Assembly (NCBI GenBank): GCA_949320185.1
Contig: CASGHK010000023.1
Span: forward strand, 1 to 64,000
Direction: 5' to 3'
Length of the DNA: 64,000 bases
Source: an uncultured Methanomicrobiales archaeon
GTDB taxonomy: Archaea; Halobacteriota; Methanomicrobia; Methanomicrobiales; Methanospirillaceae
The translations under genes and the position numbers were made by a program. Below are positions 48,189-58,115 of the stretch, piece after piece. Numbering within the stretch: the stretch's first letter is position 1; every line of letters starts with the position of its first letter. The notes beneath the pieces are model-generated. The model worked only from the letters and a program-made list of their open reading frames with translations, was not told the origin of the DNA and made no database searches.

Positions 48189-49133
48189 CTACTCGAGCAT
48201 CTGCTGAAAGGTGCGCTCGTCGAAGGTGGCGAGCAGGTTCATGAGAACGGCCTTCTGGACATGAAGCCGGTTCTCGGCCTCGTCCCAGACTGCCGAACGG
48301 GGTCCGTCCAGGACGGCGTCCGTGATCTCCTCGCCGCGGTGGGCGGGCAGGCAATGCATCACGATCGCACGGTCCGTAGCTCGGGCCACCAGCCGATCGT
48401 CGATGCAGTAGCCAACGAACGCCTCTCGTCGGGCCTGCTCCTCCCCCTCCGAGCCCATCGACACCCAGGTGTCGGTGAAGATGACGTCTGCCTCCTCGAC
48501 CGCCTCCTCGGGGGTCCTGGCGCAGACGATCTGCCCGCCCTCTGCCCGCCCTCTTTCGATGATCGCCGGGTCCGGAGCATATGCCGTGGGTGTCGCGATG
48601 CGCACCTCCATCCCGGTCATCCCGGCGGAGAGAACGAGGGAGTTGCAGACGTTGTTCCCGTCGCCGATCCATGCGGCGACCAGGCCGTCGGTCCGCCCGA
48701 AGCGTTCGCGGATCGTGAAGATGTCCGCCAGGATCTGACAGGGGTGCTCGAGGTCTGAGAGGCCGTTGATCACCGGGACGGTCGAGTGGGCCGCGAACTC
48801 CTCGATCGTGGCATGGGAGTAGGCCCGGATCATCACAGCCGAGACGTACCGGGAGAGGACGCGGGCCGTGTCGGCGATCGCCTCGCCCCGGCGCAGCTGC
48901 ATGTCTCCCTGGTTGAGGTGGAGGGCGTGGCCGCCGAGCTCGAACATCCCGACCTCGAACGAGACGCGGGTCCTCGTCGACGGCTTCTCGAAGATCATCC
49001 CAAGGCTCCGACCGGCGAGAAGCGGGGGGCAGCACCCCTCCGCCCGTTCTGTCTTCAGCCTCGCCGCGTCAGCCATCAGCCTCTCGAGGTCGACGACCGA
49101 GAGGTCCAGGACCGAGAGCAGGTTTTGTTTCAT
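48189..49133 (-). CDS. argF: Ornithine carbamoyltransferase
   Basis: [37 protein letters not shown]. Confidence 0.95.
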   Translation of the reverse strand: MKQNLLSVLDLSVVDLERLMADAARLKTERAEGCCPPLLAGRSLGMIFEKPSTRTRVSFEVGMFELGGHALHLNQGDMQLRRGEAIADTARVLSRYVSAVMIRAYSHATIEEFAAHSTVPVINGLSDLEHPCQILADIFTIRERFGRTDGLVAAWIGDGNNVCNSLVLSAGMTGMEVRIATPTAYAPDPAIIERGRAEGGQIVCARTPEEAVEEADVIFTDTWVSMGSEGEEQARREAFVGYCIDDRLVARATDRAIVMHCLPAHRGEEITDAVLDGPRSAVWDEAENRLHVQKAVLMNLLATFDERTFQQMLE

Positions 49134-50416
49134 CGGATCGACCTCATATGGGTGCACCGCTGCTCGAGCAGGGCGCGGGTGCCGATATCGCGCCGGTAGC
49201 GGACCGGTCCCCTGACGCCAGCGGCTGCCCTCTCGGCGACTGCCTCCGCCTCTTCGAGGCTCGTTCCCGTCCCGACGAAGGCGAGCGTGCGCGATCGCCT
49301 GGTCCAGAGCCGGCCATCCAGCTCCTCGACATTCGCATAGTAGAGACGTGCCGGGCCCGGATCGCCCGTCTCGACCGGTTCGGACGGACCGGGAGCATCC
49401 GGGTACCCCTCCGGCACCAGGTATTTGCAGACCGTGGCCTCCGGCAGGAAGGATGCCGCCGAAGCGCCGACGCTACCGTCGGTACAGCGGAACGCGAGTT
49501 CACCCAGGTCCGAGGCAAGCAGGGTGAGGACGTTCATCGCCTCGGGGTCTCCGAACCGGGCGTTAAACTCTATCACCATCGGCCCGTTCGCCGTGTTCAT
49601 GAACTGGCCGTAGAGGACGCCGACGAACGGCGCCCCTTCGGCGGCCATCGCCCGGATAACCGACTCCATAATCCCGAGCGCCTGCTCGCGATCTGTCTCG
49701 GTGACGAAGGGGAGCCCGTGGTCGGGCATCGAGTACGACCCCATGCCACCGGTATTCGGCCCGAGGTCCCCCTCGAACGCCCGCTTGTGGTCCTGGACGA
49801 GCGGCATCGGGACGAGGCGAGTTCCATCGACGAAGGCCTGCAGGGTGAACTCCTCGCCCACGAGCCGTTCTTCGACCACGATCGGCCCGTTAATTTCACG
49901 GGCATAGGCGCAGGCCCCATCCCGATCAACCTGCTCGCCCATCACGCGGACGCCCTTGCCGCCGGTCAGACCTACCGGCTTGATCGCCAGGTCCCCGGGG
50001 TGGTCCTGGATGAACCGGACTGCCTCATCGCAGTCGACGAACCGCCGGTAGGCAGGGGAGCCCGCGATCCCGTGTCGGGTCATCAGGTCCCTGGCATAGG
50101 CCTTGTCGGTCTCGATCCTCGCTGCCGCCCTTGTCGGGCCGAACGCCGGTATGCCAGCCTGGACGAGCTCATCGACCAGTCCGGCTTCGAGCGGGGCCTC
50201 GGGACCGATCAACACCAGGTCCACCGACTGTTCGGACGCGAACCCGACGACACGCTCGACCTCGGTCTCCTTCGAGATCAGGACCGAATCGGCGAGCGCG
50301 GCGATCCCGGGGTTTCGGGTCGCCATCACGGACACTATGCGTGCGTCGCCCTCCCGGGCCAGCGCCGCCGCGACCGCGTGCTCCCGTCCTCCGCCACCCA
50401 CCACCAGGTACTTCAT
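49130..50416 (-). CDS. purD: Phosphoribosylamine-glycine ligase
   Basis: [26 protein letters not shown]-grasp; [17 protein letters not shown]. Confidence 0.95.
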   Translation of the reverse strand: MKYLVVGGGGREHAVAAALAREGDARIVSVMATRNPGIAALADSVLISKETEVERVVGFASEQSVDLVLIGPEAPLEAGLVDELVQAGIPAFGPTRAAARIETDKAYARDLMTRHGIAGSPAYRRFVDCDEAVRFIQDHPGDLAIKPVGLTGGKGVRVMGEQVDRDGACAYAREINGPIVVEERLVGEEFTLQAFVDGTRLVPMPLVQDHKRAFEGDLGPNTGGMGSYSMPDHGLPFVTETDREQALGIMESVIRAMAAEGAPFVGVLYGQFMNTANGPMVIEFNARFGDPEAMNVLTLLASDLGELAFRCTDGSVGASAASFLPEATVCKYLVPEGYPDAPGPSEPVETGDPGPARLYYANVEELDGRLWTRRSRTLAFVGTGTSLEEAEAVAERAAAGVRGPVRYRRDIGTRALLEQRCTHMRSIR

Positions 50417-50470
50417 AGGTACGCCTACGTGTACAGAGGGGTTCGGAGAGAATAAGCGATTGCCGGTTTC

Positions 50471-50992
50471 TCACCGGTCCATGAGCTCACGCGCACGGAC
50501 GAGTGGGACCAGCCGAACCCCGAGGGCGCCGAGCCTCTCCTCTGCGCCGCCCTCGCGGTCCACGACTGTGACGACGCAGTTCACCGTTGCCCCCGCACGA
50601 CGGAGTTCTTCCACCCCGTAGACGGCCGAACCGCCCGAGGTAGTGACGTCCTCGACGAGCAGGACGTGTCGACCTCTGACATCGCCGATCACCAGGTTCG
50701 CCTTGCCGTGGTCCTTCGCCTGGCTCCGGACGATCGCACATCGGCGTCCACTCTCGAGCGAGGTGGCAACGGCAAGTGGCACCCCGCCGACGGCCACTCC
50801 GGCCACCATCTCGAACTGGACCCGGTCCGTTACCGCCCGGGCGATCTCGCCGAGGAGCGCCGGATCGGTCATGGCCGTCTTGATGTCGACGTAGTACGGG
50901 CTCTGTGCACCGGATGCGAGCGTAAACTCGCCGAACTCGATGGCGCCGGCGGCGATCAGCCGTTCGGCGACGGGGTTTATCACAGGTGTCAT
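50471..50992 (-). CDS. pyrE: Orotate phosphoribosyltransferase
   Basis: GEFTLASGAQSPYYVDIKTAMTDP; VLLVEDVTTSGGSAVYGVEELR. Confidence 0.93.
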   Translation of the reverse strand: MTPVINPVAERLIAAGAIEFGEFTLASGAQSPYYVDIKTAMTDPALLGEIARAVTDRVQFEMVAGVAVGGVPLAVATSLESGRRCAIVRSQAKDHGKANLVIGDVRGRHVLLVEDVTTSGGSAVYGVEELRRAGATVNCVVTVVDREGGAEERLGALGVRLVPLVRARELMDR

Positions 50993-50999
50993 GTATCGT

Positions 51000-51566
51000 T
51001 CACCAGGGTTCGTCCTTGATCCCGGCGGCATACCCAACCAGGTTCATGCCCCGGTGAAGGAGCGGGGTCAGGACCAGGATGAAGGCAAGCACCGGGAGGG
51101 TGATGTTCGTTGCGATCCACTGCCAGTCGATGAGGGCAAGGACGACAAACGCCCCGACGACCAGGTCGTACTGGTCGACGATCGGCCAGGGGGCTCCCCG
51201 GTCCTTGCCCAAACGCCGCTTGAAGAACGATTTGACAAGGTCTCCGAGGAGTGCACCGACCGAGAGGGCGAGCACGCTTATCGGTGTGTGAGCCGGCAGG
51301 GATGCAAGGATCGGATGACCCTGGGCCACGAGTTGAAGGACGCCGACGAGGGCCCCGCAGAAGACTCCCGCTCCGAATCCTCGCCATGTCTTTCCGTTGC
51401 CGAAGACGCGGAACCCGTCACCGAGGGCGCGCCCACCGTCGATCGGTCGGCCTCCACCAAAGAGAGCAGCGGTGGGATTCGGGACCCATGCAGGCAGCAT
51501 TATCCAGCATGCGGCGATTGCAGCGAACGCAAGGGCTCCGGGCGCCAGGGCGTCGGCGACTGTCAC
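51000..51566 (-). CDS. carS: CDP-archaeol synthase
   Basis: MLPAWVPNPTAALFGGGRPIDGGRALGDGFRVFGNGKTWRGFGAGVFCG. Confidence 0.9.
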   Translation of the reverse strand: MTVADALAPGALAFAAIAACWIMLPAWVPNPTAALFGGGRPIDGGRALGDGFRVFGNGKTWRGFGAGVFCGALVGVLQLVAQGHPILASLPAHTPISVLALSVGALLGDLVKSFFKRRLGKDRGAPWPIVDQYDLVVGAFVVLALIDWQWIATNITLPVLAFILVLTPLLHRGMNLVGYAAGIKDEPW

Positions 51567-51702
51567 GAGTACACAATCCCACCTGTAAAGATTAATGTAT
51601 CGTAAGAGAAACTACTAGAAAACGTCGCTGGAACACCCGATCGGCCGATCCGGCCGATGAATACATCGGGTGGACCTGCGACCTCCGCGCCGGTGGATGC
51701 TG

Positions 51703-53217
51703 ATGGTGGACAAGACGACGAAGAGCCTCTGCCCGACGTGCGGGCGTGTCCTGGACGCGCGAATTCGCGACCAGGGCGGGAAGGTCTGGATAGAACGGGA
51801 GTGCCCGGAGCACGGCCCGATCCGTTCTCTCTACTGGTCCGACGTGCGCATGTACGACCGGTTCGAGAGCTACAACCACCCGGGGGACGGGGTCGAGAAC
51901 CCCCAGAGAGAGGTGGAAGAGCGGAACTGCCCGTCCGAGTGCGGGCTCTGCTCCCAGCACCGGTCGTCCACGCTACTCGCGAACATCGACCTTACCAACC
52001 GGTGTAACCTGAACTGCGACTTCTGCTTCGCCAACGCGCGGGCATGCGGTTTTGTCTACGAACCGAGCTTCGACCAGGTCATCGAGATGATGCGCATGCT
52101 CCGGGCAGAGCGACCGGTACCGCCGCCTGCTGTCCAGTTTTCTGGGGGCGAGCCGACGATGCGCGACGACCTCCCGGAGCTGATCCGCCGTGCGAAGGAG
52201 CTCGGCTTCTCGCAGGTCCAGGTGGCGACGAACGGCATCCGGATCGCGAAGGAGGACGGTTATGTCGAGACTCTGAAAGAAGCCGGCCTCTCGACCCTCT
52301 ATCTCCACTTCGACGGCGTCTCCAGGGAGACGAATCCGTTTCTCCCGTCCCACCTCCGTGCGATTGACCGGTGCATGAACGCCCGGATGGGTGTGGTGCT
52401 GGTCCCGACCGTGATCCGGGGCCGAAACGACCAGGAGGTGGGCGATATCATCCGGTTCGCCGCCCAGCGCATCAAGGTGGTGCGCGGGGTGAACTTCCAG
52501 CCGGTCGCCTTCACCGGGGCGGCAAGCGAGGACGACGTGGAGAAGGAGCGGATCACGATCCCCGACCTGACCCATGCCATCGAGGAGCAGACCGGCGGGG
52601 TGATCCGGCAGGACGATTTCTACCCGGTGCCGTGCGTCCTCCCGATCTCGCGTCTGGCTGAGGCGTATGTTGGCCAGCCGGTCGTCGAGTTCACGGTCCA
52701 CCAGCACTGCGGTGCGGCGACCTACATCTTCGTCAACGACGATGGGATCACGCCGGTGAACCGGATCGTGGACGTGGACCGGTTCTTCGAGCTGATCGAT
52801 CACATGGCGGAGACGATAGGGCGGGGCGGGTCGATCAACAAGTACCGGGCGATGCTCGAGGGGTTGAAGGACCTGCGCGGGGCCCTCAAGAAGGACTCAT
52901 CGGGGAAGGGTGCGGAGATCTGGCGCTTGATCGCCCAGGCCCTGATCTCACAGAACTTCGATGCGCTCCGTGAGTTCCACTGGAATGCCCTCTTCATCGG
53001 CACGATGCACTTCATGGACAGCTACAACTATGACACCGATCGCGTCAGCCGGTGCTGCATCCACTACGCGACCCCGGACGGTCGCATGATCCCCTTCTGC
53101 ACCTACAACTCGGGCCCGGTATACCGGGAGCAGGTCTGGCGGAAGTTCGCCCTCCCCGGCGGCGTGCCGGCCCCCTCCGACGCCGACACGGCCCCTATAC
53201 CCCTGGTCAGGGACTAG
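51703..53217 (+). CDS. Radical SAM protein, tetraether lipid synthase (Tes)-like
   Basis: CPTCG N-terminal Cys cluster, NCPSECGLCSQH, radical SAM NRCNLNCDFCF; about 500 aa; alternative upstream start 51670. Confidence 0.75.
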   Translation: MVDKTTKSLCPTCGRVLDARIRDQGGKVWIERECPEHGPIRSLYWSDVRMYDRFESYNHPGDGVENPQREVEERNCPSECGLCSQHRSSTLLANIDLTNRCNLNCDFCFANARACGFVYEPSFDQVIEMMRMLRAERPVPPPAVQFSGGEPTMRDDLPELIRRAKELGFSQVQVATNGIRIAKEDGYVETLKEAGLSTLYLHFDGVSRETNPFLPSHLRAIDRCMNARMGVVLVPTVIRGRNDQEVGDIIRFAAQRIKVVRGVNFQPVAFTGAASEDDVEKERITIPDLTHAIEEQTGGVIRQDDFYPVPCVLPISRLAEAYVGQPVVEFTVHQHCGAATYIFVNDDGITPVNRIVDVDRFFELIDHMAETIGRGGSINKYRAMLEGLKDLRGALKKDSSGKGAEIWRLIAQALISQNFDALREFHWNALFIGTMHFMDSYNYDTDRVSRCCIHYATPDGRMIPFCTYNSGPVYREQVWRKFALPGGVPAPSDADTAPIPLVRD

Positions 53218-54155
53218 GGGAAGGGGACCTCGATCCCCCGGTCTGGCCCGTCGAGGGCCACCCGGGCGATCGCGAGATCCTGGATCGCGAGACCCGTCGA
53301 GTCGAAGACCGTCACCTCGGTCTCGGAGCGTCGCCCTGTCCTTCCGAGCACGACGTCCCCAAGAGTACCGGCGATCAGCGCAGGGTCCAACAGCCCGGTG
53401 GCGATCGGAACGTTGATCTCGCCGGAATGGACTGCCTGTCTCGGGTCGTCAACGAAGAGGCGCGCCCTCGCGAGGACTGCGGGGTCGAGCTCCTGTTTTC
53501 CCGGGGCGTCCGCGCCGATTGCGTTGATGTGCGTCCCATCGCGGACCCATTCGTCCCTGACGATCGGCGTTCGCGACGGGGTGGTGGTCACCAGGAGATC
53601 GCAGTCGGTCACCCGTTCGAGGTCCGCGATCTCGACCTCGAGGTCTGGGAACCGACGCGCGAAGGCTCGAGCGCTCGTCTCGCTCCGGCTCCAGACCCGG
53701 ACCCGTTCGATGCCGAGCCAGGCGCGGGTCGCCTCGAGCTGGGCCTCCGCCTGCCGGCCAGCGCCGACGAGCCCGACCTGGACGCCGTCTGTCCTGCGGC
53801 AGAGGTGCCGGGCGGCGACCGCACCCGCGGCACCGGTGCGTCGGTCGGTCAGCATGGTTGCGTTCATCAGGGCGTACGGGAGGCCGGTCGATGGCTCGAG
53901 GAGTACGAGGAGCGCCATCACGCTCGGCAGCCCGCGCGCCGGGTTGTCGGGGTGGACGTTCACGACCTTGACGCCGGCGAGTCCGAGCGAGGGGATCGAG
54001 GCGGGCATGGTCCGAAAGTCCCCGCCGTCGATCGAGACATAGACCTTGGGGGGCATCTCCACCTCGTTCCTTCCGAAGGCGCGAAAGGCCGCTTCGATCG
54101 CCTCGTTGACCCGGACGAGGTCGATCCCCTCCTCCGGGTGGGCGTAGTAGCGCAT
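53214..54155 (-). CDS. Ornithine cyclodeaminase / archaeal alanine dehydrogenase (mu-crystallin) family
   Basis: GVKVVNVHPDNPARGLPSVMALLVLLEPSTGLPYALMNATMLTDRRTGAAGAVAARHL. Confidence 0.85.
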   Translation of the reverse strand: MRYYAHPEEGIDLVRVNEAIEAAFRAFGRNEVEMPPKVYVSIDGGDFRTMPASIPSLGLAGVKVVNVHPDNPARGLPSVMALLVLLEPSTGLPYALMNATMLTDRRTGAAGAVAARHLCRRTDGVQVGLVGAGRQAEAQLEATRAWLGIERVRVWSRSETSARAFARRFPDLEVEIADLERVTDCDLLVTTTPSRTPIVRDEWVRDGTHINAIGADAPGKQELDPAVLARARLFVDDPRQAVHSGEINVPIATGLLDPALIAGTLGDVVLGRTGRRSETEVTVFDSTGLAIQDLAIARVALDGPDRGIEVPFP

Positions 54156-54244
54156 GATGACGGTCTCGGCCCGCGCAGGGAAAAAGCTGGTTGCCGGCTG
54201 CTATATCCACACGGGGCGCCCACCCTGATCGAAGGAGAACGGCC

Positions 54245-55060
54245 ATGATCCGGATCATCCCGAAGCCGACCGATACGCCCGACGACGACTCGACCCGCAT
54301 GGTGATGGACGCGCTCGACGCACTCGGAGTGGGCTGGACCCGCCTCGAGCTCGACGATATCGACCCGTTCGCGTTCCCGGTCCGGGACGCGGTGATCTGG
54401 GCCTGCGGCCTCCGGCAGGACGGGCACCAGTTCGAGACTCTCCAGGCGCTCGCGACCCGGAACCGGGTCGTGAACTCGCCCGCCGCGATCGCGACCTGCG
54501 CCTCGAAGGTCGCGACCACCGCACGCCTCGTCGAGGCAGGCCTCCCCTCACCCGCGACCGGTCTGTTGAGGACTCGGGACCGGGCGAATGCTTTCATCGA
54601 GGCCTATGGGGGACAGGCTGTCTATAAGCCGGTCTACGGCTACGACGGCAACGGTATCCGCCTGGTGGAGTCGGCCGACGACCTCGAGGAGCCACCCTAC
54701 TACCTCCAGGAGTACGTGCCGAACGACGAGGACTACCGTATCTTCGTCATCGGAAACGAGGCGGTCGGCGCGATCCGTCGGCGTTCGGCGCATCTCACCC
54801 ATAACATCCATCAGGGCGGGCTCGGGGAGGCGGTCGACGTCACCCCGGAGATGGCGAGGCTCTCCGTCGCCGCGGCGCGCGCCGTCGGGGCGGACTACGC
54901 GGGGGTCGACCTCCTCCCGCTGGAGACGGGTGGGTTCACGGTCCTCGAGGTGAACGGGACCCCGAACTGGCACTGCATGACCGCCCCGATCCCCAGGCTG
55001 ATCGCCGTTTACCTGGTCCGGTGCGAAGAAGAGATGGCGGGGTCTATTCCTCGCCGATGA
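54245..55060 (+). CDS. RimK-like ATP-grasp ligase (MptN-like candidate)
   Basis: AVYKPVYGYDGNGIRLVE, QEYVPNDEDYRIFVIG, YAGVDLLPLETGGFTVLEVNGTPNWH. Confidence 0.8.
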   Translation: MIRIIPKPTDTPDDDSTRMVMDALDALGVGWTRLELDDIDPFAFPVRDAVIWACGLRQDGHQFETLQALATRNRVVNSPAAIATCASKVATTARLVEAGLPSPATGLLRTRDRANAFIEAYGGQAVYKPVYGYDGNGIRLVESADDLEEPPYYLQEYVPNDEDYRIFVIGNEAVGAIRRRSAHLTHNIHQGGLGEAVDVTPEMARLSVAAARAVGADYAGVDLLPLETGGFTVLEVNGTPNWHCMTAPIPRLIAVYLVRCEEEMAGSIPRR

Positions 55061-55292
55061 ACGCCTTCAACCGGTCGTAGATGAACTTCTCGACCGCCTG
55101 GGCCGTGGCGAGGTCGGAACGGAACGCCAGGAGCTCCCGTTCGTCGCCGTCCATGTTCGCGAACTTCATGCGCTGAGGTTTGTCGATCAGTTCCCCGGGG
55201 AACTTCGTGACGATCTCCCGGATGATCTTCTGCGGGACCCCCGGGGGGATCACCACGTCGTAGAGCTCGGGTGCTTCGCTGGTCTCTGCCAT
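55044..55292 (-). CDS. Small conserved-looking protein downstream of mmp14
   Basis: 82 aa MAETSEAPELYDVVIPPGVPQKIIREIVTKFPGELIDKPQRMKF...; 10 nt after mmp14 stop. Confidence 0.6.
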   Translation of the reverse strand: MAETSEAPELYDVVIPPGVPQKIIREIVTKFPGELIDKPQRMKFANMDGDERELLAFRSDLATAQAVEKFIYDRLKAFIGEE

Positions 55293-55302
55293 TGGTCTCT
55301 CC

Positions 55303-56808
55303 TTACTTTCCACACGCGATCCTCTTAGCCATGATGCATTTCCCGCCGCGCCGGCCCCCAAGCGGGAACTTCGGCTTGCCGATCGAGAGCATACAGCGCC
55401 CCATCAGGGCGGCACCGCGCGCGAGCCCGTCGTCGACGAACACGACATGGTCGAGCGCGCCGTCGGGGAAGAGCTTCATCGCTTCGATCTCTTCAAGGAT
55501 GTACTCAGGCTTTCTTCCCGAGATCGCAGCACGGCCCGTGAACCCGATCGAGGCGTTCGGCGGGACCATGTCGCGCTCCGCCGCGATCCCGATCATCCGG
55601 GTGGCCATCCTGGTACAGACCCGGTCCACCACCTCGGTGAGCGTCGCGATCCCGTGGGCCTCGTGACATTCCTTTCCGATCGCCTCCAGCTCGGGGACGG
55701 CGGAGCCGTTCACCCCGGCATCGCAGCCTATCAGGGCGATCCCGGAGGCCTCCGCCACGTCGGCGCAGAGCGGCACGCGCCCGAACCGGGGGCGGTCGGA
55801 CGGGACGATCCGGATGTCGATCTGCTCGTGGCAGCGTTCGACATATTCGTCGACGACCCGACGGTTGGTCCGCGTCATGATCGAGCCGAGCGTCGAGCGG
55901 TCGGAGAAGAGGTCGAGCGCTGTCCCGGTCTTCTTCTGGACGAGGCCGGTCCCCCGAACGATCGCGTCGGGGATCGCGCCCGCGAGCCCGGCGAAGTTAC
56001 CGATCGTCCTGGCGAAAGGGTCGCATCCGGTGTCATCGATGTCGGAGGTGATCCGGCCGTCGAGCGTGGTACCGAAGTCGATAGAGACGCAGGGGTTTCG
56101 GAAGTCGACCGGCGTCCACTTTGCCCCCTCCTTGATCCCGGCCATGGCGAGCTCCCCCTCCATCTCGTTCGCGACCATCTCGACTCCCGAGGACCCCCGC
56201 GGCGGGAGCACGCCGGCGACCGCCCCGATGAAGACGACCTTGTCCGCGAAGGAGTGGGGCTGGAGTTTCGGCGGCAGGTTCGCCTTGGACATCGGCGGGG
56301 TCATCTTTCTGGGGGGTACCCCGGCCTCGAGGCACCCGTTCGCGAGCGCGATGACGAAGTCCCCGACCTGGTCCGGGGAGTCCATCGCGGCGACCACTCC
56401 GGTCGAACGGACGACGAAGTCGAGGTCGTCCTGGATCGAGAGGCCCGCCTCACGGTGGCACTGGACCAGGGTATCCCGGACCAGCTCGGTAACGGACTCG
56501 CGGGTCAGCTCGGTGCCGTCGAGAGTCTGGCCGAAGATCTCTTCGCCGGGCTTCGGGGGGCGGACGTCCCGGCTCATCGAGACCGTTTTGTTGATCACGT
56601 AGCTATGGCCGGTCTCGAGGTTCGTCCCGGTCAGGATGCACTTCGTTGTCGTATTGCCCATCTCCACCGATGCCACGATGAAGTACGGCTTGGTCCGATA
56701 TTCGGGGACCTCCATCCCCGCACCGAGACGGATGGTCGGTGGAGGAACACTCTCGACGATATGGGGCTTGGGGCGGAAAAAACGGTCAAAAAAGCGGGCG
56801 TACATCAC
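55303..56808 (-). CDS. mmp14: Methanogenesis marker protein 14 (ASKHA-fold)
   Basis: VASVEMGNTTTKCILTGTNLETG; CVSIDFGTTLDGRIT; GFTGRAAISGRKPEYILEE; length and motifs match recalled MMP14. Confidence 0.85.
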   Translation of the reverse strand: MMYARFFDRFFRPKPHIVESVPPPTIRLGAGMEVPEYRTKPYFIVASVEMGNTTTKCILTGTNLETGHSYVINKTVSMSRDVRPPKPGEEIFGQTLDGTELTRESVTELVRDTLVQCHREAGLSIQDDLDFVVRSTGVVAAMDSPDQVGDFVIALANGCLEAGVPPRKMTPPMSKANLPPKLQPHSFADKVVFIGAVAGVLPPRGSSGVEMVANEMEGELAMAGIKEGAKWTPVDFRNPCVSIDFGTTLDGRITSDIDDTGCDPFARTIGNFAGLAGAIPDAIVRGTGLVQKKTGTALDLFSDRSTLGSIMTRTNRRVVDEYVERCHEQIDIRIVPSDRPRFGRVPLCADVAEASGIALIGCDAGVNGSAVPELEAIGKECHEAHGIATLTEVVDRVCTRMATRMIGIAAERDMVPPNASIGFTGRAAISGRKPEYILEEIEAMKLFPDGALDHVVFVDDGLARGAALMGRCMLSIGKPKFPLGGRRGGKCIMAKRIACGK

Positions 56809-57024
56809 CTTCCGTTGCCTCTGTGCTCCAATATACCTTTCGTTTTCGGCCAGGTTGCCGTTCGTTCGGCCTCGTGGTCAGATCGGGGGATTCTCTTCCG
56901 GGATTTCTATTATTGTCCGATTCCTCACCTGCCCGTCGTTCACGAATTTCGAATCATTGAAATAAGTGAAGATGTAACTAGGTACGTCGTTATCCTGCCA
57001 CAGGACGCGGGAGACGGGGTGTGC

Positions 57025-57252
57025 ATGAGGGAGCGGATTCGGCGGATCAACCTTCAGCGGCAGATGCTGACCATGATCACTTCGCGGCCCGGGTGCACCC
57101 TCCAGGAACTCTTCGAGGCCTACCGCGAGAACTACCGGGCATGGGAGATCCGCTACCACCTCCAGTGGCTCGTCCGCCACGGGGTGGTCGCGCTGCGGGC
57201 GGGCCCCCGGGCGATCCACTGTTATCCGACCGGGAAACGGCTCTCGGTCTAG
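57025..57252 (+). CDS. Small winged-helix-like DNA-binding protein
   Basis: MRERIRRINLQRQMLTMITSRPGCTLQELFEAYRENYRAWEIRYHLQWLVRHGVVALRAGPRAIHCYPTGKRLSV. Confidence 0.6.
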   Translation: MRERIRRINLQRQMLTMITSRPGCTLQELFEAYRENYRAWEIRYHLQWLVRHGVVALRAGPRAIHCYPTGKRLSV

Positions 57253-58115
57253 GTAAACCCTTTCGTCACGACCATGGCGGTGAAGAGGAGGCCGCCGAGC
57301 ATGGTGTTGAGCGCCGGGAGGCGCCAGTAGACCGTTTCTACCGGGAGTCCTGGCCTGGCGAGGAGGACCGCAGGCACCGCCGGGTATGCCAGCACGGCAA
57401 GGCTCAGGGGGTGCAGGCCGCTCGCGGTGAGCGTGATCGCGGCAAGACCACTCCAGAGGATGAGGCAGAGAATGAGCGACCGCTTCCTGCCCAGGAGGAC
57501 AGCCGTCGTCATGATACCGGCCGATCGGTCACAGGCGATGTCGGGCACGGCCGAGAAGAGGTGCATTGCGGCGATATGCAGAAACCCGCCGACGAGGAGC
57601 CATCCCGGGGGCACCTTCCCCGATGCCAGGACGAACCCGTAGACCCCCGGGAGCACGTAGAGGTAGTTCGAGCAGAAGTCCAGGAACGGGACCTGCTTGA
57701 ACCGGAGTGGCGGCGCTGAGTAGAACCCGGCGAGGAAGAGAAACCCCACGAGGACCGCGAGGAGCCTGGGATCGGGCGCGGCGGCGCCGAGGAGGAGCGT
57801 GGCGAGGAGCGAGAGGGCGACGAGGAGAATGACCCGGTTGCGGTCCGCCCCGGAGAAGCGGTACTCCCGCTCGTCCTTCTTCGGATTCGCCTGGTCGGTC
57901 GCCTCGTCGAAGAGGTCGTTGACGCCGTAGATGAAGAGATTGGCGGGGAAGAAAAAGTAGACCAGGGCGGCGGCGTACGCCGGGACCAGGAAGTCGTGCC
58001 AGTTCGCCATCCCGATCGCGTAGCCCACCACGTAGGTCCCGGCCGTGTAGATCCAGAACCGGGGGCGGGAGAGACGGATCGCGAACCCGGCCAGTCCCCC
58101 GGGCCCGCCCGTCAT
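57249..58115 (-). CDS. UbiA-family prenyltransferase, lycopene elongase (LyeJ/CrtEb)-like
   Basis: FPANLFIYGVNDLFDEATDQANPKKDEREYRF; SAPPLRFKQVPFLDF; next to crtB/crtI/cruF-like genes. Confidence 0.8.
   Translation of the reverse strand: MTGGPGGLAGFAIRLSRPRFWIYTAGTYVVGYAIGMANWHDFLVPAYAAALVYFFFPANLFIYGVNDLFDEATDQANPKKDEREYRFSGADRNRVILLVALSLLATLLLGAAAPDPRLLAVLVGFLFLAGFYSAPPLRFKQVPFLDFCSNYLYVLPGVYGFVLASGKVPPGWLLVGGFLHIAAMHLFSAVPDIACDRSAGIMTTAVLLGRKRSLILCLILWSGLAAITLTASGLHPLSLAVLAYPAVPAVLLARPGLPVETVYWRLPALNTMLGGLLFTAMVVTKGFT

Noticed and set aside
55447-57024. Long plus-strand extension upstream of the winged-helix gene (601-aa ORF 55447-57252)
   Set aside because: Antisense to mmp14; only the 57025-57252 portion looks like a real protein
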